DNA of 64,000 bases from JAFEDN01 sp963697455 (lineage in GTDB: Bacteria > Pseudomonadota > Gammaproteobacteria > Coxiellales > Coxiellaceae): assembly GCA_963697455.1 (NCBI GenBank), contig CAVOOI010000035.1:1-64000 (forward strand), written 5' to 3'. How positions within the stretch are numbered: the first letter of the stretch is position 1; every line of letters begins with the position of its first letter. Below, one piece after another: positions 1 to 7,948 of the stretch. Below the pieces are notes generated by a model. It was not told the origin of the DNA. It did not search any database and saw nothing but the letters and a program-made list of their open reading frames with translations. Made by a program: the position numbers and the translations under genes.

Positions 1-369
1 ATTAGTTATTTGTGTTGCGTTGAAAGGCCGCGATGGACAGTATTAGGCACGCTAGGCGCGATCACTAAATACGGTTTGGATCCACAGGAAACCGCAATAT
101 TATCAGGTGATTTGACTAAAGCAGCGGAAAATCCCGCTGAGCGCATGCAAATCTATTATGAACAAAATGGCGCGCGTCATCAGCAAATATTCGAGAGCGT
201 TCGCGGTTCATGGCAAGAATATTATAAAAATATTGTAGACGTGCTCAATGGCCGTGCAGAATTAATCGTCAAACCGGCCACAGTAGCGAAGCAAATTCAG
301 ATTTTGGATGCAGCAATGGAATCAGCCGCATCTGGTGAAGTTGTAAAATTTAATGAGCTATTGTTGTAA
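1..369 (+). CDS. Gfo/Idh/MocA-family oxidoreductase, C-terminal part (cut by window start)
   Basis: The reading frame is open from base 1, so the gene starts outside the window and only about 122 C-terminal residues are visible. The segment GTLGAITKYGLDPQE matches the conserved stretch of the C-terminal alpha/beta domain of NAD(P)-dependent Gfo/Idh/MocA dehydrogenases (GTxGsfxKYGLDPQE in E. coli relatives). The end, IQILDAAMESAASGEVVKF, is the usual last helix and strand of that family. The Rossmann domain and catalytic Lys are not in view, so the substrate (probably a sugar or polyol derivative) cannot be said. It converges on the ureohydrolase gene, whose stop lies about 30 bases away. Confidence 0.75.
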   Translation: MSYLCCVERPRWTVLGTLGAITKYGLDPQETAILSGDLTKAAENPAERMQIYYEQNGARHQQIFESVRGSWQEYYKNIVDVLNGRAELIVKPATVAKQIQILDAAMESAASGEVVKFNELLL

Positions 370-402
370 CTACTCGTTCCCATCTACAGGTGCAGTAGTC
401 AC

Positions 403-1452
403 CTATTGTTTTAGCGTCCAGCCGCATAATTTATAGAGTAGACGAGCACCGACATTGGCGTCCCACTCTGAATTGGCATCGGCTATGGTGGAGTCTTGCG
501 TAAACGTTGTACCTAAAGAAACTTCATTTAAATCAAAGCCAATAATTTTCCGTCCCGATTGGCAAACTTTTTTAATGAGGTACAAGGCTTCGCGTAAATC
601 TAATCCACCAGGAACCGGAGTACCGGTGTGCGGACAAAAACGTGGATCTAAACCATCGATATCAAAAGAAACATAAACTTCTTGCGGAAGATTATGGATA
701 ATCTCATCACAAATTTCGCCCCAGCCTTTGCCATTCATTTTTTGATCGTAGAGAATGGAATCAAAAAATGTGACGACTGTTTGTGGATGACTATTAATGA
801 AATTTAATTCTTCCTCACAAAAATCGCGGATGCCCACTTGCACTAATTTTTTCAGCGGTGTTTTAGAGACAACGTTATACATAATAGAGGCGTGCGAATG
901 CTCAAATCCTTCATACGCTGCGCGCATGTCTGCGTGAGCGTCAAAGTGCAAGATCCCCATTTGCGGATATTTTTCCAGAAAAGCTTGGATTGCGCCGAAA
1001 GGAGTTGAGTGGTCCCCGCCAACCACGCCCACGCGTTTTCCTTGAGCCAGCAGATTTTTGGTTTGAGTGTAAACATAATGATTCAACTGATCACTATATT
1101 GATTCACAGTTTGTAGTGCTTTTTGCAGATCGGGGGAGTTTTCTGCTCCTCCGGCGGCGATGATTTTAGCGGCAGCCTCGCGGCCTTTTTCATTCCAATG
1201 CACCACATCTGCAGACTCATCCAGCATGGCAATGCCGGCCTCATAAAAATTGCCTAACTCGATGTCGTAGAGGTCAACCTGCATACTGGCATGAAAAATA
1301 GCCTGTGGGCCAAGCGCGGTTCCGCCGCCATAAGAAGTGGTGACTTCCCAGGGTACCGGTAACAGGACTAATTTAGCTTGCTCAACGGTAAACGGCAGCC
1401 CAAAAATTCCAGAATCTTGGGTGGCGGCGGCGTTGGGATCAAATTTTTCCAT
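403..1452 (-). CDS. speB: Ureohydrolase (agmatinase / arginase family)
   Basis: A 349-residue protein with the binuclear manganese signature of ureohydrolases: GGDHS (His148), DAHAD (171-175) and SFDIDGLDP (262-270, Asp264 and Asp266). These residues bind the two metals that activate water to release urea from a guanidino group. The family includes agmatinase (agmatine to putrescine), arginase and formimidoglutamase. Agmatinase is the most likely reading from general resemblance, but specificity is not proven by the motifs. An N-terminal extension of about 30 residues and an insertion near residues 90-125 make it slightly longer than E. coli SpeB (306 residues). It is monocistronic here, with divergent small secreted genes upstream. 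Confidence 0.8.
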   Translation of the reverse strand: MEKFDPNAAATQDSGIFGLPFTVEQAKLVLLPVPWEVTTSYGGGTALGPQAIFHASMQVDLYDIELGNFYEAGIAMLDESADVVHWNEKGREAAAKIIAAGGAENSPDLQKALQTVNQYSDQLNHYVYTQTKNLLAQGKRVGVVGGDHSTPFGAIQAFLEKYPQMGILHFDAHADMRAAYEGFEHSHASIMYNVVSKTPLKKLVQVGIRDFCEEELNFINSHPQTVVTFFDSILYDQKMNGKGWGEICDEIIHNLPQEVYVSFDIDGLDPRFCPHTGTPVPGGLDLREALYLIKKVCQSGRKIIGFDLNEVSLGTTFTQDSTIADANSEWDANVGARLLYKLCGWTLKQ

Positions 1453-1550
1453 ATTCCAAAATAATATGCCATACCAAGACGATACGGGTCAACAGGGATC
1501 TATTTTATGTATATTTAATTCAAAGCTATGGGTTTTCTCGTCATCAGTTT

Positions 1551-1580
1551 TTGACTATGCTATATTTATTCTAGTAACAT
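1551..1580 (+). promoter_or_regulatory. Possible sigma-70 promoter of the first small secreted gene
   Basis: TTGACT at 1551-1556 and TAACAT at 1575-1580 are separated by 18 bases and lie about 40 bases before the ATG at 1618. The -10 is imperfect and the region is AT-rich, so this is a suggestion only. Confidence 0.35.
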
Positions 1581-1617
1581 ATAGATGTAATTTATTTAAA
1601 TAATAGAGGTAAGAAAG

Positions 1618-1929
1618 ATGAAAACGAAAATAGTTAAAAGTATTGCTTTAGCTTCGATTTTGGGTTTGGCTGCCATCAGCAGCGCACAAGCTCAAAGTAC
1701 ACATGCGGTTGCTGGTTATCACAATGTTTGTTATAACTACGCAGGCGGGCCAGTACATTGTAAACCCCGTTATAATCAATATGGTAATCCATATTACTAT
1801 CATGGGTATCCGGGTGGGCCGAAGTATTATCATTCGTACAATCCTTACTACCATCCCTATCCTTATAATAATTACTACTCCCATTACCATACTACTCATA
1901 CCTGCCCTCCAGGCATGGTTTGCAAATAA
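1618..1929 (+). CDS. Small secreted His/Tyr/Pro-rich protein (paralogue 1)
   Basis: A 103-residue protein with a clear Sec signal peptide: basic MKTK start, hydrophobic core, and cleavage after AQA near residue 25. The mature part is dominated by Tyr, His, Asn, Pro and Gly and carries a few Cys (CYNY, VHCKP, the CPPGMVCK end). It is a paralogue of the next gene: the first 25 residues are nearly identical and both proteins end in C-x-PGM-x-C. A gene-proximal ribosome site (AGAGGTAAGAAAG) precedes the ATG. No known domain is recognised. The His/Tyr density and paired Cys suggest a surface or periplasmic metal-binding or structural peptide, but that is inference. Confidence 0.7.
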   Translation: MKTKIVKSIALASILGLAAISSAQAQSTHAVAGYHNVCYNYAGGPVHCKPRYNQYGNPYYYHGYPGGPKYYHSYNPYYHPYPYNNYYSHYHTTHTCPPGMVCK

Positions 1930-2060
1930 GGTTTTAGGGTTCCGAGCCCCGCGATTTCTCGCGGGGGACTCGATTATGCCATCTGTTTCAGTAAATTGTT
2001 AACTCTGCTATACTTAAGGTGTTAGCATACTGTAAATTTTCTAAGACAAAGGAGAATAAG

Positions 2061-2339
2061 ATGAAAACGAATATAGTTAAAAGTTTAGCTTTAGCTTCGG
2101 TGATAGGGCTAGCTGCTATCAGCACTGCACAAGCTGCTGTAGTGATAGTCACTAGACCAGTACCTAGACCAGTACCGGCCCCAGTCAAGACCACGACCTG
2201 TTACATTAACGGACACTACGTAAGTTGTACCACCCGTTATTATCATGGTCAACCTTACTATTACTATCATGGTGGTTCCTATAAATGTAATCCGTCCGGC
2301 TGTAGAATATGGTGTGCTCCTGGGATGCTATGCAGTTAA
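2061..2339 (+). CDS. Small secreted Cys/Tyr-rich protein (paralogue 2)
   Basis: A 92-residue protein starting at the ATG at 2061, chosen because AAGGAG lies just before it (2049-2054) and because the signal peptide then begins MKTNIVKS, as in its neighbour. Cleavage is expected after AQA near residue 25. The mature part has a PVPRPVPAPV stretch and then Cys-, Tyr- and His-rich sequence ending CAPGMLCS. It arose by tandem duplication with the preceding gene: the leader is almost conserved while the mature part has diverged, as is common for secreted peptides. Function unknown. Confidence 0.7.
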   Translation: MKTNIVKSLALASVIGLAAISTAQAAVVIVTRPVPRPVPAPVKTTTCYINGHYVSCTTRYYHGQPYYYYHGGSYKCNPSGCRIWCAPGMLCS

Positions 2340-2372
2340 GGTCTTATAAGGATATTCGTTCAAATCATTAAT

Positions 2373-2414
2373 AGGGCGTGGACACCTTCATCAGATATTC
2401 GTGCGCCACGCCCT
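2373..2414. terminator. GC-rich hairpin downstream of the secreted-peptide pair
   Basis: AGGGCGTGG (2373-2381) pairs with CCACGCCCT (2406-2414), a 9-bp stem 34 bases after the stop at 2339. The run of T after it is short (TTCTC), so it is at best a weak terminator. It could equally be the edge of the palindromic element that follows. Confidence 0.35.
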
Positions 2415-2480
2415 TCTCATGACAGTAAACGTTCGTGCTATCCACTGATAGCGGTCTTCCAAGCTCGCCGCCGTAACCAT

Positions 2481-2700
2481 AAACCCAAACCCCGTCAATA
2501 GTGTTTCCCCGCCCAAGAAGTCCGCAGTGAATCGCCGGGGTACAAAGCTGCGCGTTTCAGACGTGCTCATTACGCCGTGACGTCAAGCAGAGTACCACCG
2601 CTTTACGACGGCTCCACTGCGCGCGCCTGAAACGCTCCGCTTTATACCCCTTTCTAGTGCCTTGGGCGGGGAAACACTATTGACTCCGCAAATGGGTTTG
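2481..2700. repeat. Long palindromic element with perfect 24-bp arms
   Basis: This fills most of the 387-base gap 2340-2726. Bases 2494-2517 are the exact reverse complement of 2661-2684. Inside these arms, about 24 bases beginning GGGGTACAAAGC pair, with about three mismatches, with the segment ending GCTTTATACCCC. Outside them the flanks (AAACCCAAACC and AATGGGTTTG) also pair imperfectly. No open frame of note is present. It resembles the palindromes near 12.2 kb in layout but has different sequence. Confidence 0.75.
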
Positions 2701-2726
2701 AGTTCCCGAAAGAGAATATTAAATTA

Positions 2727-4364
2727 TTATTTGAACGTTGGTGTTGTCGGTTCGCTTTGTTCCGGTTTGGTGGGGATATGTCTTTTACAGGAAAGCTCGT
2801 TTTGATGAGTTGTTTCGATAGCTTTCGTACCATGTAATTTTATACGCTCGATACAATCCGGTAATGAGATCATGCGAAAACTCAGCGGAGTAGTCTCCTT
2901 TTCAGAAACCGGTGTATCATACAATTCCAAACAATCTACAATAATAGATAAAGTGTAACCAATGGTCTCTTGAGTATTAATTAAATCACCGCGGTCTTTT
3001 TGATTTTTTGCAAGATAATCATAAAAATTATTTACGAAAGCGGGCTGATAAGTGGTTGTCAGACTACATTTCTGAATATAACTAGCATACTTCTGCGCAA
3101 GCAAGTCCAAGTTTTTAACAGTGCTAAGGCCTAAAAGTAATCCTTTAATTTTAGCGTCATCTTTAGAACTAAGATTTAGCATTAAAGCCAGATGCGTCGC
3201 CAAGAGATAAACTTCATCAGGGAAACTCAGCTTTAATTCTAAGGCATGGTTCTTTAAATCCAAACGTTCTTGTTCTTTAATGAAATAATTAGCTAAAACA
3301 TTATAAGAGGGATCTATAAACAAATGATGCAAAGTGTTGGTGATAGTCTGAATTTTTTCCAGAACTTGTTTATTTAAGTAGGGTTTTTTGGAATTTATGT
3401 GACCTTCAAATCCAATCAGATCAAGATACCAATAATCTATCCAAAAATCCAATTGCTGGCTAGTCATTTCTCGAGCGACAATTTTTTTCCGCAAAAATTC
3501 CCACATTCCTTTATTTCCTTCCGAAAAATATATATGGCGTAGGTGTAATTGAGGGCCTTTATCGTACGGAAAACATGTTTTTACCCATGATTGAGTCTTG
3601 TCATCCTCTGGCCAAATATCATAAATCTTTGGGCAAAGTTGCGCGGTTTGACAGGAAAATCTGACGCTATCATATTCAATAACGGGGAGAGACGCCTGGG
3701 CTTTTTTCAGTATTTGTGGAGATAAAGTGATCGCTTGAATTATTGTGGCTACGCGCAGCGCTTTAGTTTGTTCTGAGGAATGCTTTTCAAACCGGTCTTT
3801 TAATTTTTTAAATTCTGATAGTGAACATTTATCTTCCTGATGTTGGGTGAATTCTTCATAAGCAGAAAGCGCGTTCTTTTGCTGGCTTAAAATTTCTAAA
3901 AAATGGATTCTGACAATGGTCCTTTGTACGTCACGGTGCAGATGGGCGACCCAAGGGTGTTTGCCATTGTAACGGACCGCAGCTTGAGGAGTGAACTGGG
4001 TATTGGTTTGAACTGCATAGAGTTGTTTGATTTCAGTGGGAGTTAATGGAGTCAAATTTTGTTGTTTTATATATTCTTGGATATTATCAAGGTAAATTTG
4101 AAAAGCTGAATTTTCGATGTTCGATTCCTTTTCTTCCGCATGTGCCGCACTATTTATACTTAAAGCAGCACCCGCTGCAAATAAATAAAAAAGCAGGTCA
4201 TTTGTGGAGTTTGTTCTTTTGGATCCCGAAAGAACTAACAACGATGTGAGGTGAGAATTAAACTCACGGTCTGGCAAGGTTTTTCTAAAATTTTTATTTA
4301 CAAGGGAAGGATAAAAAGCCTTATTTTTGAATGATTTTAGTATGAAATTACTCAAGCCTCTCAT
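2727..4364 (-). CDS. Unknown 545-residue protein with an internal signal-like segment
   Basis: No family recognised. A basic N-terminal stretch of about 55 residues is followed by a hydrophobic segment near residues 57-75 (LLFYLFAAGAALS) ending AHAEE, which looks like a signal peptide cleavage site placed unusually deep. No better-placed Met lies between, so either the real start is a non-ATG codon further in, or the N-terminus is cytosolic and the segment is a membrane anchor. The rest is charged and mostly helical in character, with scattered Cys (for example FSCQTAQLCPK) and a Thr/Pro-rich tail. Size and composition suit an exported or host-directed protein of an intracellular bacterium. 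The long intergenic flanks suggest it stands alone. Confidence 0.55.
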   Translation of the reverse strand: MRGLSNFILKSFKNKAFYPSLVNKNFRKTLPDREFNSHLTSLLVLSGSKRTNSTNDLLFYLFAAGAALSINSAAHAEEKESNIENSAFQIYLDNIQEYIKQQNLTPLTPTEIKQLYAVQTNTQFTPQAAVRYNGKHPWVAHLHRDVQRTIVRIHFLEILSQQKNALSAYEEFTQHQEDKCSLSEFKKLKDRFEKHSSEQTKALRVATIIQAITLSPQILKKAQASLPVIEYDSVRFSCQTAQLCPKIYDIWPEDDKTQSWVKTCFPYDKGPQLHLRHIYFSEGNKGMWEFLRKKIVAREMTSQQLDFWIDYWYLDLIGFEGHINSKKPYLNKQVLEKIQTITNTLHHLFIDPSYNVLANYFIKEQERLDLKNHALELKLSFPDEVYLLATHLALMLNLSSKDDAKIKGLLLGLSTVKNLDLLAQKYASYIQKCSLTTTYQPAFVNNFYDYLAKNQKDRGDLINTQETIGYTLSIIVDCLELYDTPVSEKETTPLSFRMISLPDCIERIKLHGTKAIETTHQNELSCKRHIPTKPEQSEPTTPTFK

Positions 4365-4596
4365 TTAAATTCTCCTGAACTGTGCAAGGGCTACTACTTG
4401 AGCCCTAAGAACGCTGATAATTTTTTAAATTCTAATTGCAATGAAATTAAATGTCAAGTTCAGTATGATGGTTGTGTAATTCAGTGGCTGCTCTTTTTGC
4501 ATCTGGGATTGTGCCATAACCTGCTTCGTAACATAATGCTAAATAATATAAAGCTTGTTATAATCCTAAAACTGAAAATGTACTCGGAGATTTGTC

Positions 4597-5598
4597 ATGC
4601 ATGAAATTAATAAATTACATGAATTGGTTTTGTCTCATATTGTTTCCAAAGCGCTGACGTTAGCGCTTGAAATGAAACTTCATGAAATTCTTTCGCCACA
4701 ACCAACTAATATAGACTCTCTGGCTAGGCGTTTTAATTGCGACCCTCAATCAATGAAGCGTTTTTTCAGACTATTAGAAGCTTATGAAATTGTGGAAACT
4801 ATTGACGAGCATCAAGTGGTCGCCGGTAAATTATTGCCTTATATGGACCATATCGATAGCCCGCATCTTACTGACAGTTATCAATTTATCGATAATCTTA
4901 GTTTGGCGATAGCATCAAATCATGAATCTTATTCGAAAACTTTTGGCAAGCCGTTTTATCCACATTTATTAGAGAATCCCAAAAAATTGGATATATTTAA
5001 ACGATGGTGCACTCAATCAGCGCAAGATTGGTTGCCAATTATTGATTCTATCTATGATTTTTCGAAATTTAAAAAAATAGTCGATGTGGGTGGCGGTGAG
5101 GGTTATTTTTTAGCTTCCATTCTAAGCAAAAATCCGCAGCAGCAGGGCATATTATTTGATCTTCCTAGTGTGGTTAGTAACTCCCCTGAGCTATTTAAAG
5201 TGTATAACGTAGATAGCCGAGTGGAAATTATGAGTGGTGATTTCTTTAAAAGCCTTCCATCAGGAGCGGATGCTTATATCATTTGTCGAACATTATTGAA
5301 TTGGAATGACCAGGATTCATTACGGATAATTAATAATTGTTATGCGGCTATGAATAAGAGCGGAACTCTGTTGATTATTGATTTTGTCACCCCAGAAAAA
5401 ACTCATGCCCAGTATAAAATGGCCACCCTCAGTGATATTAATCTCCTAAATTGTATCAACAGTGCAATTCGCACGAAAAATGATTGGCAGCAATTGGTTA
5501 GCAATTCCAAGTTTCATCTCAACAATATTCATATTACTGCAGATAATGCTGAACCACAGACACATATTCCAATGATTGTGTTGGAATTAACAGCATAG
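4597..5598 (+). CDS. SAM-dependent methyltransferase (O-methyltransferase family 2 type)
   Basis: A 333-residue protein with the two-part layout of Methyltransf_2 enzymes: an N-terminal winged-helix dimerisation domain (about residues 8-100) and a C-terminal Rossmann SAM domain. DVGGGEG near residue 163 is the SAM-binding glycine loop, FDLPSVV follows as in the family, and GDFFKSLPSGADAYIICRTLLNWND is the segment that normally carries the catalytic His (LHDWxD). Here that His is replaced (LLNWND), so classical base-assisted O-methylation may not operate. Substrate unknown. The gene ends at TAG 5598, directly against a truncated, oppositely oriented EthD gene. Confidence 0.75.
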   Translation: MHEINKLHELVLSHIVSKALTLALEMKLHEILSPQPTNIDSLARRFNCDPQSMKRFFRLLEAYEIVETIDEHQVVAGKLLPYMDHIDSPHLTDSYQFIDNLSLAIASNHESYSKTFGKPFYPHLLENPKKLDIFKRWCTQSAQDWLPIIDSIYDFSKFKKIVDVGGGEGYFLASILSKNPQQQGILFDLPSVVSNSPELFKVYNVDSRVEIMSGDFFKSLPSGADAYIICRTLLNWNDQDSLRIINNCYAAMNKSGTLLIIDFVTPEKTHAQYKMATLSDINLLNCINSAIRTKNDWQQLVSNSKFHLNNIHITADNAEPQTHIPMIVLELTA

Positions 5599-5773
5599 GT
5601 CGATAGGGTTCCGCCGCATGATCAAGTCGTTCCGATCGGACATGATACTGAATATATTTTATTAGTCCTGGTATTTTTGCAATCAGTAATCCATGGACAT
5701 TAGCCCAATAATCCCTAAACTCTCTAACGCTCATCTCGGGTTTGCGTCTTAAAATAACAAATCTTTTAATCAT
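5599..5773 (-). pseudogene. Truncated EthD-domain gene
   Basis: Read from the ATG at 5773 on the minus strand, the first 45 or so residues (MIKRFVILRRKPEMS, VREFRDYWANVHG, KIPGLIKYIQYHV) fit the N-terminal half of EthD-like dimeric alpha/beta-barrel proteins. After LDHAAEPYR the frame runs into the 3' end of the convergent methyltransferase gene and no longer resembles the family, which is normally about 100 residues or more. I read it as a gene cut off by a deletion or rearrangement at about 5598. The open frame formally continues to 5534 through methyltransferase antisense sequence, so a 79-residue chimeric product is possible. Confidence 0.55.
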
Positions 5774-5960
5774 GGTGTTTCGGCCGCAAACATATAAAAT
5801 AACTCATTTAAACCCCAATTTGAGTTTTCATTGTTCAACTCCTGGTTAGTTTTTATGAAGCAATTCGCTATTCCTTAATAATTGCTTAATATATGTTCAG
5901 TATAATACTTTAAACATTAAATGTTATCGCTCAACAAATGAAGTTAACAACAGTAACCCT

Positions 5961-6905
5961 ATGAAGAAGCTTGAATTAGATAAATTAAAAGAGTATAGAA
6001 TGGCGGTTTTTTTGGGAAGCATTCACGAAGGGAGTGATAATTCTCCGGGTGAACAGCTTATAATCCCTGAGATCAATCAAATTCAAAACCATTACGAAAA
6101 TTTATTAACAACCTTAAGAGAATGCAAAGACGAAGTGTTATTAGTGAGTTTTGGTTCAGCTCCATCCCCGTTGGTGACAGGGGAACAGCAGCTTCCTGTA
6201 TATATACAGAATATAGCGCAAACGAAATCAGTTACCATACTTCTAATTGATATGGATTTTATGCATAAAACTTTCTTTAACAAAGATAAGACTTACGTCG
6301 AATATTTTGAGAGCCGCTTTTCAGAGCAGCTGATTAAAAAAGTCGGCGAAGAATGCACTTATATTTCTACAAAAGGTCTTAATTTAACCTTGAAATTGTT
6401 TTCTTGTGTTCTCCCTGCTGTGAACACCAGTGAGCCTGGTGATTATTTTTATTCTCAATTACGAGAAGCTTTCGTTAGAATATTGCAAAAGAATGGTCAA
6501 GTTTTTATTGCCAATCATACCCAAGCTTATTCTCTAAGATTTATGCCGCTGGTTGGCAATCTTTATAATGACCTTAAATTAAAGTTACCCACTCAATTAC
6601 GCTCAAACTTACAGTTATATACTCAAGGTGGTAAGACAGGAAAAGTCACCTATTATTTGGATAAACTTTATGATGAAAAGGCGTCTGCAGTATTTATTTC
6701 TCAAAATCAAAACCGTTGGAAATCTGGTGAAGTATATTATGTGTGCGATACGATTTCTGATTTGACTGGGTTAACCGACTTTAATGCTAAAAAAGCTCCA
6801 TCTGCATTAGTTCAACACAGTTTAGTCACCTCGAGTCAACCCTCGCAGAAAAAGGATGAATCACCGGTTATTGAACATTCCTCTACTTTGACTTCCACGA
6901 GCTGA
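5961..6905 (+). CDS. Unknown 314-residue cytosolic protein
   Basis: No family recognised. There is no signal peptide or membrane segment. The sequence is a mixed alpha/beta type (strands such as EVLLVSFGS and SVTILLIDMDF) and ends in a disordered Ser/Thr/Gln-rich tail (residues about 285-314, ending TSTS). An unstructured polar tail is common in type IV secreted effectors of Legionellales, but this alone does not prove export. It stands alone between the EthD remnant and a transposase remnant, which suggests an accessory gene. Confidence 0.55.
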   Translation: MKKLELDKLKEYRMAVFLGSIHEGSDNSPGEQLIIPEINQIQNHYENLLTTLRECKDEVLLVSFGSAPSPLVTGEQQLPVYIQNIAQTKSVTILLIDMDFMHKTFFNKDKTYVEYFESRFSEQLIKKVGEECTYISTKGLNLTLKLFSCVLPAVNTSEPGDYFYSQLREAFVRILQKNGQVFIANHTQAYSLRFMPLVGNLYNDLKLKLPTQLRSNLQLYTQGGKTGKVTYYLDKLYDEKASAVFISQNQNRWKSGEVYYVCDTISDLTGLTDFNAKKAPSALVQHSLVTSSQPSQKKDESPVIEHSSTLTSTS

Positions 6906-6956
6906 TTTCAGCTTATTAACCCTCAATTTTAGTTTTCAGAATTAAAACCAAAGCAA

Positions 6957-7082
6957 GTATGGCATAGTCGACACCGTTCTATCTTGAATGCGATGACACA
7001 TTTAATTTCCGCCTTGGCCGCTTATACCATCGAGCCGCTCAAAATTTCAGCCATTAAACGATTGGAATTAATAGGGGCATGA
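6957..7082 (+). mobile_element. Transposase C-terminal remnant (IS982-like)
   Basis: A 41-codon open stretch ending at TGA 7082 reads VWHSRHRSILNAMTHLISA and then LAAYTIEPLKISAIKRLELIGA. The SRHRS...N...L..LiAY...P layout matches the C-terminal end of IS982-family DDE transposases. No start codon, catalytic core or terminal inverted repeat is found around it, so it is a decayed fragment. It supports past insertion-sequence activity beside the unknown gene upstream. Confidence 0.45.
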
Positions 7083-7130
7083 AAACTCAAAACTGGGGTC
7101 ATTTAAGGTAAGCTAATTTCTTTTAGTTTA

Positions 7131-7367
7131 TTAAATTTCATCTCCAATTATTGGTTTTTTTTTCTTAACTTTCTTTAATACTTTCGTATATGATTTCTTA
7201 TCAGCTAATTTCGCTCTAGCTGATAATAAATCTTCCGTCTCTAATGCAGATATTTTTTCGGCAATCGCAGTAACAAAAAGCTGGTTTAACGAAGCATGTT
7301 CTTTCTTTGCCAGAGTTTTTGCATGTTCAAAAAGTGAATTTGGCAAACGTAAAGCATATTGACTCAT
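7131..7367 (-). CDS. Ribbon-helix-helix type antitoxin of a PIN toxin pair
   Basis: A 78-residue protein starting at the ATG at 7367, chosen because it begins MSQYALRLPNSLFEHAK, a typical RHH opening (strand followed by helices), and because this start lies one base after the toxin stop. The RHH part is residues 1-45 (ALRLPNSLFE, ASLNQLFVTAIAEK). The C-terminal third is Lys-rich (VKKKKP) and probably the segment that wraps the toxin. It should bind and neutralise the PIN RNase encoded just upstream and repress the operon. The order here is toxin first. Confidence 0.7.
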   Translation of the reverse strand: MSQYALRLPNSLFEHAKTLAKKEHASLNQLFVTAIAEKISALETEDLLSARAKLADKKSYTKVLKKVKKKKPIIGDEI

Positions 7368-7368
7368 T

Positions 7369-7797
7369 TTATTGCTCCCATAAACATTGTTTGTAATACT
7401 GACCAGGAGTGATGATTTGGATATCAAATCCAAATTTTTCCATAATAAAATCTTTTTGATTAAAAGTAACAATTGCGTCCGCATTACCACTTACTGCCAG
7501 TTCAAGAACCATATCATCATTAGGGTCACGCAACTGTGGGCGCCATAAATAATGTATTCTTGTGAGTATGGCGTGTTTTGCCAGCATATTTAATATATTA
7601 TCAATATCAGTTGTCGTCAGTTCCGCTTGCTGAAGAAATGCGTTTCTTTTTAATACGGCTTCATATTCTAAAAATAGTGCAACGGAGACGAGATAGCTAA
7701 TCTTTCCCTTAGGAATTTGATTTAAAATTTGGTATGAAGCACCTTTGGAAGAGAGTAGTCCTGCCACCAAAACGTTGGTATCTAATACAATTCTCAT
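7369..7797 (-). CDS. PIN-domain toxin (COG1569-type RNase)
   Basis: A 142-residue PIN protein. MRIVLDTNVLVAGLLSSKG is the classic N-terminus of the putative toxin component, PIN family, with the first catalytic Asp at residue 6. LEYEAVLKR carries the conserved Glu, and RDPNDDMVLELA and ADAIVTFNQKDF carry the later acidic residues that hold Mg2+. Such enzymes cleave RNA and are held in check by the partner antitoxin. The ATG at 7797 is preferred because the family starts with MRIVLDT; an in-frame ATG exists at 7809. It forms a tight bicistron with the RHH antitoxin downstream (one base apart). Confidence 0.8.
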   Translation of the reverse strand: MRIVLDTNVLVAGLLSSKGASYQILNQIPKGKISYLVSVALFLEYEAVLKRNAFLQQAELTTTDIDNILNMLAKHAILTRIHYLWRPQLRDPNDDMVLELAVSGNADAIVTFNQKDFIMEKFGFDIQIITPGQYYKQCLWEQ

Positions 7798-7948
7798 ATC
7801 GTATATCATATCATTCTTTCCAATTTATTACAAGATCGCAATATAAACCTGTATTTGATCATTGATTTGATAAATCAGGCTGATATTGTTATAATTTATA
7901 CGATTTTGAATAAAAAATAATACCGTAAAACCGCCAATTCTATAAAAA

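Noticed and set aside
4398..4604. 68-codon ORF before the methyltransferase gene.
   Set aside because: No ribosome site, Cys/Leu/Ile-rich noise-like sequence, and it overlaps the methyltransferase start.
5882..5906. TTGCTT / TATAAT pair before the unknown gene at 5961.
   Set aside because: The spacer is only 13 bases, outside the range of a normal sigma-70 promoter.
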